From contig NW_001799522.1 of assembly GCF_000165425.1 (NCBI RefSeq), forward strand, positions 310,001 through 374,000: a stretch of 64,000 bases of DNA, read 5' to 3'. The notes below the pieces were generated by a model, which was not told the DNA's origin, made no database searches, and saw nothing but the letters and a program-made list of their open reading frames with translations. This document shows positions 34,125 to 45,681 of this stretch, in pieces; the first letter of the stretch is position 1, and each line of letters begins with the position of its first letter. A program made the position numbers and the translations under genes. This DNA is from Paramecium tetraurelia. Taxonomy: Eukaryota > Ciliophora > Oligohymenophorea > Peniculida > Parameciidae.

Positions 34125-36084
34125 ATGGATTAAGAACGAAAACGACGTTGGATCTAAACCCAGTAATAGAAATTGGAGGATTTGAAATCGAGGAAGCTCA
34201 TAGGGACTCATCACATGAGGACTGACAACATAAGAATGAGTCGAACGGAAAAATTAATTTAAATGAAATCGCCTACTATTTTGAAGCACCAGCAGACATT
34301 GGCTATTGATGAATATATTTCGAAGGGGGATTGCAAGTTGATCTTTCTGCAACAGCAAAGTGAGGATGTGGGGTTTAAGACATTCACAGAGATGATGAAA
34401 ACAAATTCAAGTTGGATTAATAAGGCTGATCAATTAAACCCAAACGAATCCACTCTCAAGAATAGATTGCAATTTAATTATGTTTAGGCGAATACTTTTA
34501 AAAGTTCCCTGAATAAAAAATGGAATAGTACTGTCAATGAAGTTACTGAATTATTTTAGAAATAGGAAGAGTTGGTATAGCTATAAAAAGTGAAGAAGGT
34601 GAAATTGAAGGTAAAAACTATTAAGTAAGAGGAAGAAGAAGAGGAGCAAGTAGACAATAATGAGAGGCCATTTGAAAGTTCAAACATTATAAAGGTCTTT
34701 TGGTTTAATATACAAATAAGTGAATGGAAGCCGCCCATTAGAGAGGGATGTACAGTCACTTATCTCCCGTCTCTCAATAAAGCATACATGTATGGGGGTA
34801 TCGGAAACGATTTGTTCAAGAATATGATACAATTGAATACTTTGACTTGGACTTGGAAGGATATTGGTGTCGGTTTGGGTGAAGCTCCTTTGGAGGGAAG
34901 ATTTGGACATACAGCCACCTTTTACAAATAATAGATAATAATCTATGGAGGGGAGAGGAAGTACAACAATGCGATGAAGATGAGAGAATGTTATGGAGAT
35001 GTGCGAATGTTTAATCCTTTGGACAAAATGTGGACACTGGTCAAAACTTCAGGAGATATGATAGAAGGTCGAAGAAATCACATAGCTTAAGGCATAGGGA
35101 AATATTTTGTTATTTATGGGGGTATCAATTCATACGGAAAGATATTGAATGATGTGTGTGCTCTGAATATGGAGACAAATAAATGGTTAATATTGAATTT
35201 ATTTCTAGGGCAGTACTTTAAGTGGAAAATCAGTTTTAGGATGGAGTTTCAGATGCAGCTGCTACGGCATTGTTTAGTGGGGAAGTGAAGATGGAAAATC
35301 CTTATTTTAGTTATGAATGCAATAAGAAGAAAGGGAGGTATCCACAAGTGAATTGTGAGGGAATTTATATTTATGGAGGTAGAGTTCAGAATGGAGAAGC
35401 ATCCAATGATCTGAGGGTGATTCAATTTGGGTTTAAGCCTATTAGAATCATTAAGTTAAAAACTAAAGTACTTTAATCTCGTAATGCAAGGGCTAAGCTC
35501 CAATAGCAAGATATTCTCATAGCATGAACTACTATCACCAATTTAATTCTTTGGTTGTCTATGGAGGGAGAAATGACTCTAAGGAAGGCAATATCCTAAA
35601 TGATTTATTTGTTTTATAATTGCAACAACTCAATTGGATAATGGTGCAATAGATTGGATCGCTGAAACATGGCAAGTGCAGTCATTGCAGCATTTCGATT
35701 GATTCTAAAATCCTCATCTTTGGAGGGTACACTTAGAATGTCTATGCCAATGCTGATATACAATTAATTGAACTTGATTAGAACCGAGTAACCAAAATGG
35801 CCAAAGAGAACAAAATTAACAATTAATTAACTATCACTAGTACAGAATTATTAACCAATGCCAATCTCAGGTTATTTAAGACTGAATATTTTCATGAAAC
35901 ATAGGAGCGTGATCCGTCGGATACAAAGAGAACATTTGATAATACTGCAAGGTTGAGCACTCTACATCTCAAAACATACATGCCTCTTCCAATAGGGAAT
36001 AACTCTCAATTGGTTTAGGATTACAAGTTATTGAAAGAAAAAACAAGGAACTCTAAAAATAATAATCTATTTTTAAGTTAATGA
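34125..36084 (+). CDS. Kelch-repeat protein
   Basis: A 637-residue product with two 23-nt introns. The N-terminal ~200 residues are charged (MDQERKRRWIQ; KVKLKVKTIKQEEEEEEQ) with no recognised domain. From ~205 onward there are at least six kelch-type blades, visible as repeated YGG or FGG motifs: KAYMYGGIGNDLF, IIIYGGERKYNN, FVIYGGINSYGKILND, IYIYGGRVQNGEASND, LVVYGGRNDSKEGN, ILIFGGYTQNVY. Kelch propellers are protein-interaction platforms, often cytoskeletal or in ubiquitin ligases. The tail after the propeller is disordered. No BTB domain, so not a CUL3 adaptor of the usual kind. Confidence 0.85.
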
Positions 36085-36269
36085 TAATATTGATAAATAA
36101 TAATAATATATTGATTTATAAAGAGATTGGGGGATCTATTAAAGTATTTAATACCATTAGGAATATAAATTTTATCAATTAATTGAAGTGGTATTATTCT
36201 AAATACAAACGAATGAATTAAAAAACACAATTTTGTATTTTTATTAATTATAATTTATATTTATTTTCT

Positions 36270-38545
36270 ATGTCTCTCAAATACTCAGACCTCTATGAAG
36301 AATTAGAGACCATTGGTAGTGGAAGTTATGGTACCTCGATTTTCCATTCTATATAGGATCTGCATATTTGGTTAAGAATAAAAAGACTGGCCAATTGTCT
36401 GTGGCTAAAAAGGTTCATTTGGGCAAACTCTCAGAAAAAGAGAAAATAAGTGCCTTGAGAGAAGCAGAACTATTAAAAAGTCTAGATCATCCCAACATAG
36501 TCTAATATATGGGCAGTTTCGCAGATAGTAGTTAATTAATTATATTGATGGAATATTGCGAGGGTAAATTAATAATCCTATGAACGCCTTTAGAAGGAGA
36601 CTTACAATATCACATCAAAAAAAGAAAGTAAGGTAAATAAATCCAATACTTTCCTGAGAAAATGATCTTGAATTGGTTCATCCAATAATTATTTGCTCTC
36701 TAATTCATCCATTCAAAAAAGATATTACATAGAGACATTAAAACAAGCAACATATTTCTGACTTCAAATGGAACAGGTATCAGATTTCAACGTTATACTT
36801 AGTTAAACTTGGAGATTTTGGAGTTTCCAAAGTTTTAGAAAGTACCTTCGATTAGGCATCAACTGTTGCTGGTACCCCTTATTATATGAGGTATTTAAGT
36901 TTTTCTGATAATAGTCCAGAAGTCTGTGAAAATAAACCCTATACTTTTAAATCTGATGTTTGGGCTCTTGGATGTGTTTTACATGAATTATGCACATTCA
37001 AACATGCATTTGATGCTAAAAACATACTAAGTTTGGTAACTAAGATTTTGAATGGTCAAACTGAAACCCTCCCTTCTCATTATTCAAAGGATCTGCAATA
37101 ATTAATTCATAGACTTCTTACTAAATAGGTTTAATCACGTCCCCTTGTTGCCGAAATTATTAACATGCCCTTCATTCAATCTGTTATGCAAGATTTTATT
37201 AGAAGCGGAGGCAAACAAAACTTCTGCTCAGTTGTTGGAGTCAAAAAAATCAAATAACATGAAATTCAAGCACATAATTAACATTAAATCTAATAAAACT
37301 AGATAAATTAATCGAAATAGGATTAAGAATCTTATGAACATTCTATCAAAGATGAAATCAATAAAGATGAGAGTATTAATTAGACTGTATTGTCGCAATC
37401 ATTAAATAAAAGTAAGACTTTAAAAAATAAATAGAGCAGATTGACAATGCAAGTAGATATACAATTGGTGATACAATAATGAGTTAAGCATCGTAATTCT
37501 TAGAACCAGAACCTAAACAAATATCTCCGAAGTCTATTTTAAAATTAAAGAAAGAATAAGAGACTTAATAGAAAATTGAAATGTTATCTAAAGCAGCTTA
37601 AAATATTAGTCAACAAAACTAAAAATAGGCTGAATTAAGGGAAAATTTAAAATCTCTATGGAACTCAATCATAGTTTTATCAATAGAAACAGTAAGAAAT
37701 ATAGCAAACAACAACTCAATAATAATTTTATTAAAAGCAGTAACAAACAGAAATACCTTTATAGAAAAGCTAAGTTTAATAATAATAACAATAGACTTCT
37801 AAACAATAGTAATAGTAGATATAAAATCCTAATTTCGATTAGAGTCTATAATCATCTTCTAAATTTAAACCAATTGATGAAGAAGTAATGAAGAAAAGTT
37901 TATTGAATTTAAAGCAGAAGTAAGCTTAAAAGAAAGAACAGTCTTCAAAAAATTAAACAATGGACTACCAGTATGATGAATATCCTGAGGATTTTGAGTA
38001 TTATGATGACTTTGAGGATTATGATTCGGATAATGAATTTTAGAATGAGACAGTTATAAATGAAGAAATATTGGGTGATGAAATGGATGGTACGAGATTG
38101 ACTCAAAGGTAATCTGATTAGGATTTGTAAAATGTAGTGGAAGTCTATAAAAATGAATTAGCAAAAGCTAAAAGTGGAAATGATACTTTGGCAGGTAAAT
38201 TTAGAAATCAATTATTATATAGAAATATAAGAAGAGCCTGAATCGTCGTATTCGTCCAGTTTTTATAAGACTGATGAGAAATTTAAGCCAAAAATTTCAA
38301 TGATCGAAAACCTGAAAAAGAGCATTTTGCAGTAGATCCCTTAAGATTTGTTTAATTTTGCTTACAATAGAATTCTGAAGGCTATTGAGAATAAGCAGAG
38401 TTCTTAAGAAGTACTTCTTATAAAAATTATTCGGTAGATGTACAAAGAGTTAAAGTAGATTTTAGGCAAAAAGTATTCGGGAGCTGGATTTTAAATAGAA
38501 TAATTGATATATCAGGAGCAATTATATAAACACTTTTAAAACTGA
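36270..38545 (+). CDS. NEK-family protein kinase with Gln-rich tail
   Basis: A protein kinase of the NIMA-related type followed by a long tail. Landmarks: [26 protein letters not shown] with the beta3 Lys, [34 protein letters not shown], and [20 protein letters not shown]; the catalytic residues are intact. Five or more introns (23-31 nt) are needed, three of them inside the kinase domain. The tail is highly Gln-rich, written largely as TAA and TAG, then acidic ([20 protein letters not shown]) and finally helical. Expanded NEK families regulate cilia length and basal bodies in ciliates. The tail may mediate targeting; no coiled coil as strong as in NEK1/NEK2 was seen. Confidence 0.85.
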
Positions 38546-38683
38546 GTTTTTCATTTATATCATTTATAAACATTCGTAAAAATATAGTATATTTGATAAA
38601 TTATTAGACTGAATTAAAGTATTTGTTGTTCAGTAGACTCAAGATATCTTGAGTACAAGACAAGTTGAGAAAGCAAAGCCAAG

Positions 38684-39390
38684 ATGTTCAGAAGCTCAAA
38701 AGTGTTTCATTTTGTTTTGAAAGAAACGTCATTCACCCAATTAAAAAGTGTCCTCATGAATACATGAAGAAAAAATCAGGAAGACATCAAAGCAAAAAAT
38801 AATCTTACTAGAATAAAGGATAGGAAGTTGAAGAAATATTATCATAAGAGGAAGACACTCAAGATTTCTCTGAATTAGAAGAGAATCAATAATATGTTAG
38901 CATCGTAGAATGGAAAAAACTGTAAGAGGACAGTTCCAAAAAAATGACAGGAAATAATTTGATTGTTTCATAAAGGTCATAAAATTCAAAGGATTTTCTA
39001 AATTTGGACAAAGTTCCGCTTAAGTCATGTCTAAAGAAAACAAAGAAGGACATCTATGTATAATATGAGGAGTTGTTTGGAAAGTATTCTGAAGATTAAT
39101 TGTAGACAGAAATTTCATCAGAGAAATTGTAATTGAATCAACAATAAATCAAATAATGCATAATTGTTACTGAATTCAATAATATTATGAATGATGACGA
39201 TGATGAAGTAATATTATTATTTAATGTTTAGATATCCATAACCTTAGACGAATTAGACGATCTCATTTATGAAGAGAAGGGTCAAAAGAAAAATGAAAAA
39301 TTTGATATTTCCTAATTTGATAATATCAAGAAAAGAATTGAACTTAATCAGAATATCTAATTTAATCATTGCGAAATTCACAATAATTGA
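38684..39390 (+). CDS. Hypothetical charged protein (~220 aa)
   Basis: With a 20-nt intron near the start and a 24-nt intron near 39210 the frame runs 221 codons to TGA. The product starts MFRSSKVNVIHPIKKCPHEY, is Lys/Gln/Glu-rich and mainly disordered, and has an Asp run (NIMNDDDDE) followed by ITLDELDDLIYEEKG. No recognised domain or membrane segment. Confidence 0.5.
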
Positions 39391-39445
39391 TGAAATATAA
39401 TTATTATCATTGATTATATTTTTAATAATTAATTAAAATCAGAAT

Positions 39446-40067
39446 AATGAATTAAGTCCATTAAGTTCTTTAGAAGCCTTAAATGTAAAAGTAGATTATT
39501 ATCGTAGTGATAAAAAGATCTTTGATACATCTAGTTATGCTCTTCCGAAAAGTGATTCAATCATGACTAGATTGTAAGAGAATTTCTCAAAATTTGGAGC
39601 TACATATTCTTAATTCACAATTGCTATTGTTGTTTTGGGAGGATTAACAAATATTTCATTCTTAATTAGTGTTGGATTGAGCATTGCATTGTATGGATTC
39701 TATATTATTCTAAGCTGGTACGCTGCTTTGAAAAACGATGACTTACTAGATTACATTCCCAATTTTGGTTTCCTATCAACTGATAAAAAGAAGGTTCTAT
39801 TGTTTTTATGTAACATTCTTAACAAAATTTAGTGAATGTTCTTGTTTTGTATATTTTTTGTGGAGATTCCATATTCACTTATATAGGGGTTGGGTAAGAA
39901 AATAATATTAATATAGCTTCCTAATATCATTTCTACACTCCTTTTTGTTCGTATCCCCATCTACAGGAGCATTAATTGATGGCCAAACTCAGCAACAAAC
40001 TGGCTAGGATCTATCCCAATATGTTAATTTCAGTAACAATAACAATATTGAATTATAATGTAAATGA
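39446..40067 (+). CDS. PRA1-family (prenylated Rab acceptor) membrane protein
   Basis: The product reads NELSPLSSLEALNVKVDYYR..., DTSSYALPKSDSIMTRLQEN and then FSKFGATYSQFTIAIVVLGG, with two hydrophobic pairs (ISFLISVGLSIALYGFYIIL and, after introns of 23 nt each, NVLVLYIFCGDSIF / FLISFLHSFLFV). This resembles the PRA1/YIP3 family: N-terminal soluble part, N..Y motif and two bipartite hydrophobic hairpins, which act in Rab recycling and ER-Golgi traffic. The N-terminus is uncertain: the nearest ATG (39447) is out of frame by one base, so a missing exon, indel or other start is likely. The C-terminal tail is Gln/Asn-rich. Confidence 0.6.
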
Positions 40068-40413
40068 TGAATATTATATAATGTTAATCTATATAAGCTT
40101 TTGAGATTTGAGATTTGAGATTTTCAATTGATTTAACAGAAGGAGAGAATAAGACAACACTATAGAATGGGTAGAATAATTAGATTAAAGTCTTTATTTT
40201 TAAGAGAATATTGAACTTATGCATTTATTTCTTTTTCTAAATGATACATTCCAATTAATTTGCTCTTCCTGAATTTAAATATTCTTAAAACCTCTTATCA
40301 TCTCTAATAGTAGGATGTTGTTGATTTGAATATTGGTTTAAACACAAAAAATGGAATAGTATATAAGAATCAGGAAAGATTGTGATAGATATTAATAAAT
40401 ATATTTTTAATAA
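40068..40413. other. AT-rich intergenic region
   Basis: About 345 bp between the PRA1-like stop and the next gene. Apart from a three-copy GAGATTT tandem repeat near its left end I see nothing in it; no open frame on either strand is convincing. Confidence 0.6.
40103..40123. repeat. Short tandem repeat, GAGATTT x3
   Basis: Three head-to-tail copies of the 7-mer GAGATTT in the intergenic region. Probably a simple slippage repeat. Confidence 0.7.
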
Positions 40414-41260
40414 ATGGGAAAAGGAAGTTCAGGCATTAAAAAATAAAAAAAGAGTAAAATGGGTGGAGAAGATTAGAACTACGGAAAAGTTGTAATTTGT
40501 CTTCATTTTATTTTAGGGAAGACCAAAAAAGAAGAAAGAAAATAATGAGGCAACTCAGGAGGTTGATAAAAGATAATGGTTCAATGTATATCGGGCATTG
40601 CAAATGCTGACTCTGATATGCGAGAAGGGAAGCTTGGCTTTGCGGTACAAGACTGGTTAAAAGAGTAATACGATGGAGGAGTCAACAAAGACGAAGAAGA
40701 GTGAGGAGACGAGAAAGTTGAAGGTACTGGATAATATTCTATTAATTTCAAGCAAAAACTTAAGGATTTGAAGAAACATTGCAATTACGAGGAGAGAAAA
40801 TTGTACCTCCTCATTGATAACAACACTGAAAACGTTTAAATTGAATTGCCCAATGCTGATAATGATGGAATTATTGAGGACATGGATAAAATCTACAAAT
40901 ATCTTGACAAGGAGTTTTAGGTGTCATTTCTTCTGATTTTGCAATCTTACCTGGAGTAACACGAATAGGATTCCTTGGTTTTGGCAAGGGAAATAGTTTA
41001 AAAAATGATGGAGTAGAAGGAACAACACAAGATGCTGTTGAACTTGGCTCTGATTAAGACCAACATTGAGGAAGACTTGGATTATGTGTTACAATTGGTA
41101 AGAGATGTAAATTAATATAAAGGCTAATACTACTTCTGGATTGCAGTTATAGCAACACGAGGTGAATGAGAAATGGGTTAGTGAGGAAAATAAAATAGTG
41201 GAGTGGCTGGTTGCATTCGTCGAGAAGATTATAGCAATATTCAAGACAGATCGGTAATGA
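40414..41260 (+). CDS. Hypothetical helical protein (~254 aa)
   Basis: Four exons with introns of 28, 29 and 25 nt give 255 codons. The first ~60 residues are Lys-rich (MGKGSSGIKKQKKSKMGGED). The rest is predominantly helical and charged: QWFNVYRALQMLTLICEKGS, KLKDLKKHCNYEERKLYLLI, KIYKYLDKEFQVSFLLILQS, then KWVSEENKIVEWLVAFVEKI. No conserved motif recognised. It ends 37 bp before the kinesin start. Confidence 0.6.
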
Positions 41261-41297
41261 AATTAACAATCCCTAATTATAATTATTTTGAATTTAT

Positions 41298-43532
41298 ATG
41301 ACAACCAATATTTAAGTCATTTGTCGTTTCAGACCATCCATTCCTGGGTAACTTGAAAGCTAGATTTATTTCGCTGACGACAAGAGTGTTCTGATTGAAA
41401 ATCAATAATTCAACTTCGATCATATCTTTCACCCTGGAAAATAACTTGAAGTATTTAAGGTTGCTGCAGAACCCGTAATCAAGGGTGTGTTGGAGGGATT
41501 CAACGGCACTGTAGTGGCTTATGGGTAAACGGGATCTGGGAAGACACACACAATGGAAGGCTCAATTGGTGAGGAACAGGGAATCATCAAAAGAATGGTT
41601 AATACAGTGTTTGATTTTATTGAGGCAAGTCCTGACTATATTGAGTACCGAATCAAAATTTCAGTTGCTGAATTGTATATGGAAAAAGTGAGAGATTTGT
41701 AGAACATCAAGAAGAGTGATTTAAAAATAAGGGAGGACAAGAATCATTCTACATATATCGATGGAGTAACTGAGACCTCCATTGCTGATTAATCTGAAAT
41801 CTACGAAATTCTGAAGATGTGCAATTCCAACAGGATGATTGCCAGTACTAATATGAACGAATAATCTTCTCGTTCCCATATGATATTTTTAATGTCAGTT
41901 TAATCAATTGATTAAAGAGATCAGTCGGCAAAAGTTGGTAAACTATTTTTGGTTGATTTGGCGGGAAGTGAGAAGGTATCTAAAACAGGAGCTGAAGGCA
42001 AAATCTTAGATGAAGCCAAAGGCATCAATAAATCATTATCTGCCTTGGGTCAAGTGATCAACGCATTGACCGACGGCAGTCAACATGTACCTTATAGAGA
42101 TTCTAAATTAACCAGGATTCTGCAATGTTCTTTTGGTGGCAACAGCAGAACCACACTCATTATCACTTGTTCTCCTGCTCAATTCAATTTATAGGAGACT
42201 CTGTCTACTTTGAGATTTGGGGTTCGTGCTAAAGCCATTAAGAACAAACCGAAAATCAATAAGGAACACACCATCGAAGAGCTCAAGATTATTGTTCAGG
42301 AGAAAGAGAAGGAGATCTTGTTATTGCAGGAACAATTGTCGTAATATAAGAAGGGGATGTTCATTAGCGATGAAGACAAGGAGATGATTAAGGAGATCTA
42401 AGAAGATATTCTCCTTGAATAACCAAATAATAGTGAACAATTATTCAATATGCAATAAATAATTACTAAATATGAATAAGAAATCGAAATTTATAAGTAG
42501 TAGGAGTTCACATTCGAACAAAGAGAATTGGAATTCCTGAATAAGATTAGATTAAAGGAGGACGAAATGCAAGAAAGTTTTAATATTATCCTAATCTATT
42601 ATTTTAGAGATGCAAGATTTTGAAACTCAGTTTGCTAAACAGGAAAGTGAATTTAAAATAAAATAAACTCATTTGTACAGACTCTTATCTTAAAAATTGG
42701 GATGGATGGGAGATGACTCTTATATAGATGACGAACAAATATTAGTTTTAATTGAGAATTATGCCAAAGAGAAGGTCACTTCTAAATTAAAATAAATCAC
42801 CTATTTGTATAAGAAGCATCATAAGGACATCTTGAATGAATAGATAATGACATACTTGACAGAGGACAAGAAGGAATTCAACATTCACAGTAAATTTAGT
42901 AATAAGAATAATAGATGATCAATTGGCTGAATTACATAGACAAGTGGCTTAATTGAAAAAGTAGAATCTAGAATTGCAAACAGATTCTAGCACTTAGTCA
43001 TAGTTGTTGGAAACATTAGAAAGCACTAAGTAATTATTGGATGCCGAAAAGGCTAGATGCTAAAAGTTAGAATATACTTTAAATAAAAGTAAATAACATT
43101 TTATTATGTGTTTCAGATAATAAAATTTACAATGAAAAATGCAAGGAGTTGAATAATAACATTGAAAAAATGCTATCAGGAGTGCATTAGGTGATTAATG
43201 AGAAATAGAAATATTATAGGGAATGTCAAAAATTGAAAAAGATTTGTGATGAAAAGAATCTAAAAATGCAGGTACTATTTTATAATTATTTCGTGTAGAA
43301 ATTATTGGAAGAAATTCATAGACTTAGTGTAGAAAATCAAAAGCTATTCGTTAAATATGATTAATTAAAGGAATTGTAAAAATTGGAGAAGAGTGCATAT
43401 CTTGACACTTCAGAAGTGAACTCATCTTTTCGATAAAATAAGAAAATTCACAAATGTCTAAAAGGAGGCACAAAAAATTAGATTACAGAATAAGTTATAA
43501 ATAAGGAAAACATATCTGATGAAGAATCATGA
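41298..43532 (+). CDS. Kinesin-1-like motor protein
   Basis: The motor domain is N-terminal and complete: [21 protein letters not shown]-loop [15 protein letters not shown], switch [17 protein letters not shown], switch [18 protein letters not shown], then [19 protein letters not shown] and [13 protein letters not shown] and the neck region [18 protein letters not shown]. This composition is closest to kinesin-1 heavy chain/KIF5. A coiled-coil stalk of ~370 residues follows, interrupted by several short introns (for example a 31-nt one near 42575), and the tail is Ser/Glu-rich. The product is ~690 residues, shorter than animal kinesin-1, and lacks an obvious IAK tail motif. It transports cargo along microtubules. 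Confidence 0.9.
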
Positions 43533-44628
43533 AACATTAAATTTATCACTCATTATATATTCAATTGCACTTAGAACATTTGAAAATTAGGCTGAATCTC
43601 TGCCTTAATTGTATGTCATTTCTGCACCCAAGAACTTCTCTATGAAGTTTAACTAAAACACCCATTTGTCAGATTAAATCTTGAAAATGCAGAAAGTCAA
43701 TATTCCTATTTAACTATTTTAAACCATAATAATACTTATCTAGTTCAAGTAGAATATTTTGGATTCCTTCTTTCTTGATGTCCTTTATCATGGATTACTC
43801 CAATTTGGAGAACAAATCAAATTTATCACAAGGATTCTCAATTATTAATATTTCCTATAATTGATTTATCGTATTGGGATAATCCGAATAGTATTGTTCA
43901 GGCACTCTTAATTCAGCCAATGAAATGTGTTTATAATTAAAGAGTTTCCGCTTGAATATCTATGTCTTGTCTAAACTATAAATTTCGAATGTGTCTACTA
44001 TGATCTTCTTAATGTTTTGATTCTAAAAGATCATTTTGATGAGCAATTGCTTAAACTTTTCTTTGTTTTAGACCTCGTAGATCAATCTGAGCATCTACTC
44101 CAAATACTCAATGAAGTATTTAATATCATTACACAGAGAGGAATAAACGAAATCTTTGGAGTGAATTAATTTGATCAAAAATTCCTTATCTTCTTGATTT
44201 TAAAATATCGAGTATTTGTTACTGAAGATTTCACTCCATATATTCATTAAGTCTTTGATGAGATGGTGATCTGCAATCTGCTTATAGATCAACTCCTCTT
44301 TGAGATTGTTTACCTAAGGAATCAAGAATTGTGCAGTTTGAGCTTTTTATAGAGAGAGGATTCCTTACTGTGATTAAGATAGACAGAAATAGCTAACTAT
44401 TGGGCGTACTTCTAAGGATCCATATTGAGTAAGAATTTCTTGAGGTCTTCCTTGTATGATTGCAGATGATCTTGATGAACTGCTTAATCTAAGACTTCAA
44501 TTGCGTTTTTGCGTATAATTTCAGGTTTATATTCCTTGAGACTTTGATTCTTGAGTTGTTTGCTCTTATTCAAACAATGTTCATTCCAAAGTTCTAGAAT
44601 AGATTTTTGCTTTTATTAATTACCCATA
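43527..44628 (-). CDS. Unrecognised helical protein, possible N-myristoylation
   Basis: About 345 residues with introns (26 and 22 nt). It begins MGNQQKQKSILELWNEHCLN; Gly2 gives a possible myristoylation site, though context is weak. The middle consists of amphipathic helices (LDQAVHQDHLQSYKEDLKKF, FLIKLIHSKDFVYSS, QLLIKMIFQNQNIKKIIVD), suggesting HEAT-like or another helical scaffold. The C-terminus KFLGAEMTYNQGRDSAQFSN ends at TGA in the palindrome TCATGA shared with the kinesin stop codon on the other strand. No family assigned. Confidence 0.6.
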
Positions 44629-44646
44629 TATTATATAAAAATAAAA

Positions 44647-45078
44647 TCATTTCTTTTTGGATCGTATATCTATCAAACTCTAAATCAATATCAAAAGAAT
44701 ACTTTATAATTTTGGATGTCCTTCTCTATTTCAATCAACTCATTTTTCAAATCCTGATTTTGTCTGATAAGATCAATCATGTTATGATAAGTTTGAATGG
44801 GAGTTTAGGTGTTGACAACCGCCTTTTGTGAACCTGGCTAATCCAATTTTTGAGGAATTTTATTTTTGACTTGTGTAGGTGGTTTTGGAATAGAAAGTTA
44901 CTTCTTGATCTTTTGGATCGCTTGTTGAGGCTGACTATCAACGGGAACACGATTCTGCAACAGAAACAACTGCTAATATGGACTCTGCATCTAGCAAAAG
45001 GTATTAAAAGAGATCTACTTGGGCAGGAGATTAAAACAGTGTAAACATCTTTTGAGCATGAGGGGTCTCGTAATTCAT
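44647..45078 (-). CDS. Hypothetical protein (~126 aa)
   Basis: Three exons with 28- and 23-nt introns. The product is Gln/Pro-rich at first (MNYETPHAQKMFTLFQSPAQ; IPKPPTQVKNKIPQKLDQPG) and helical at the end (IDLIRQNQDLKNELIEIEKD). It starts 14 bp after the stop codon of the mitochondrial uL11 gene on the same strand. No domain recognised. Confidence 0.55.
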
Positions 45079-45092
45079 ATTTTAATAATAAA

Positions 45093-45668
45093 TCAACTCT
45101 TTATTTCTGGTCTAACAACGGTTTCTGGCTTGAAATACTGTGTGGACAAATTGCATCCCAAAGATGCCAGCTATCCTATGATCATCCTACAGATGGCAGG
45201 GAGTGAGACATGCTTCAAGTGGGGATCCATTTCTTGTTTCACTTTGGCTAATTGAATACATAATCATGATATATAATACCTATTTCATAAACTTGTTACA
45301 AAGAGATCGTATCGTACCATATATAACCAGGGAAATTGGTGAATTTATCAGTGCCTAAGAGTAGGATTATTAGATTCAATCATACCAGTGGCCTTCCTCA
45401 GAAACCAGGTAGTTTCAGGTGGCTTGATCAGGAATTTGAATGTTCTATCTGGAAAGGCAATAACCTAAACTCTCAAGGGAACATCTGGTCTGAAGGCTTA
45501 ACTTGCAGCATTGAATTCCTTGCAAAATTGCATCATATTGATTCCCAAAGGACCCAAAGATTGACCCATCTTGGGACTTGGCTTAGCAACACCTGCATAG
45601 AGTCTAAGCATGATTTTGGCTCTGTAATCCTTAGGAAGGGTCTGCAATTTTTTCTTGATCAAATTCAT
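45093..45668 (-). CDS. MRPL11: Mitochondrial ribosomal protein uL11 (MRPL11)
   Basis: A 170-residue uL11 family protein: [20 protein letters not shown] and [16 protein letters not shown] are the conserved N-terminal block, [20 protein letters not shown] follows, and the C-terminal domain has [12 protein letters not shown] and [15 protein letters not shown]. uL11 binds the rRNA of the GTPase-associated centre in the large subunit. The sequence is nearer the organellar/bacterial form than the cytosolic one, with a short basic N-terminus. Two introns (31 and 32 nt) keep the frame. The start is 13 bp from the divergent SEC14-like gene. Confidence 0.9.
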
Positions 45669-45681
45669 TTTATTTATTAAT

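Noticed and set aside
40103-40123. GAGATTT tandem repeat as a regulatory element or CRISPR-like unit
   Set aside because: Only three 7-bp copies with no spacers; a simple slippage repeat explains it.
45336-45680. 114-residue plus-strand ORF
   Set aside because: It is antisense to mitochondrial uL11, which is unmistakable on the minus strand.
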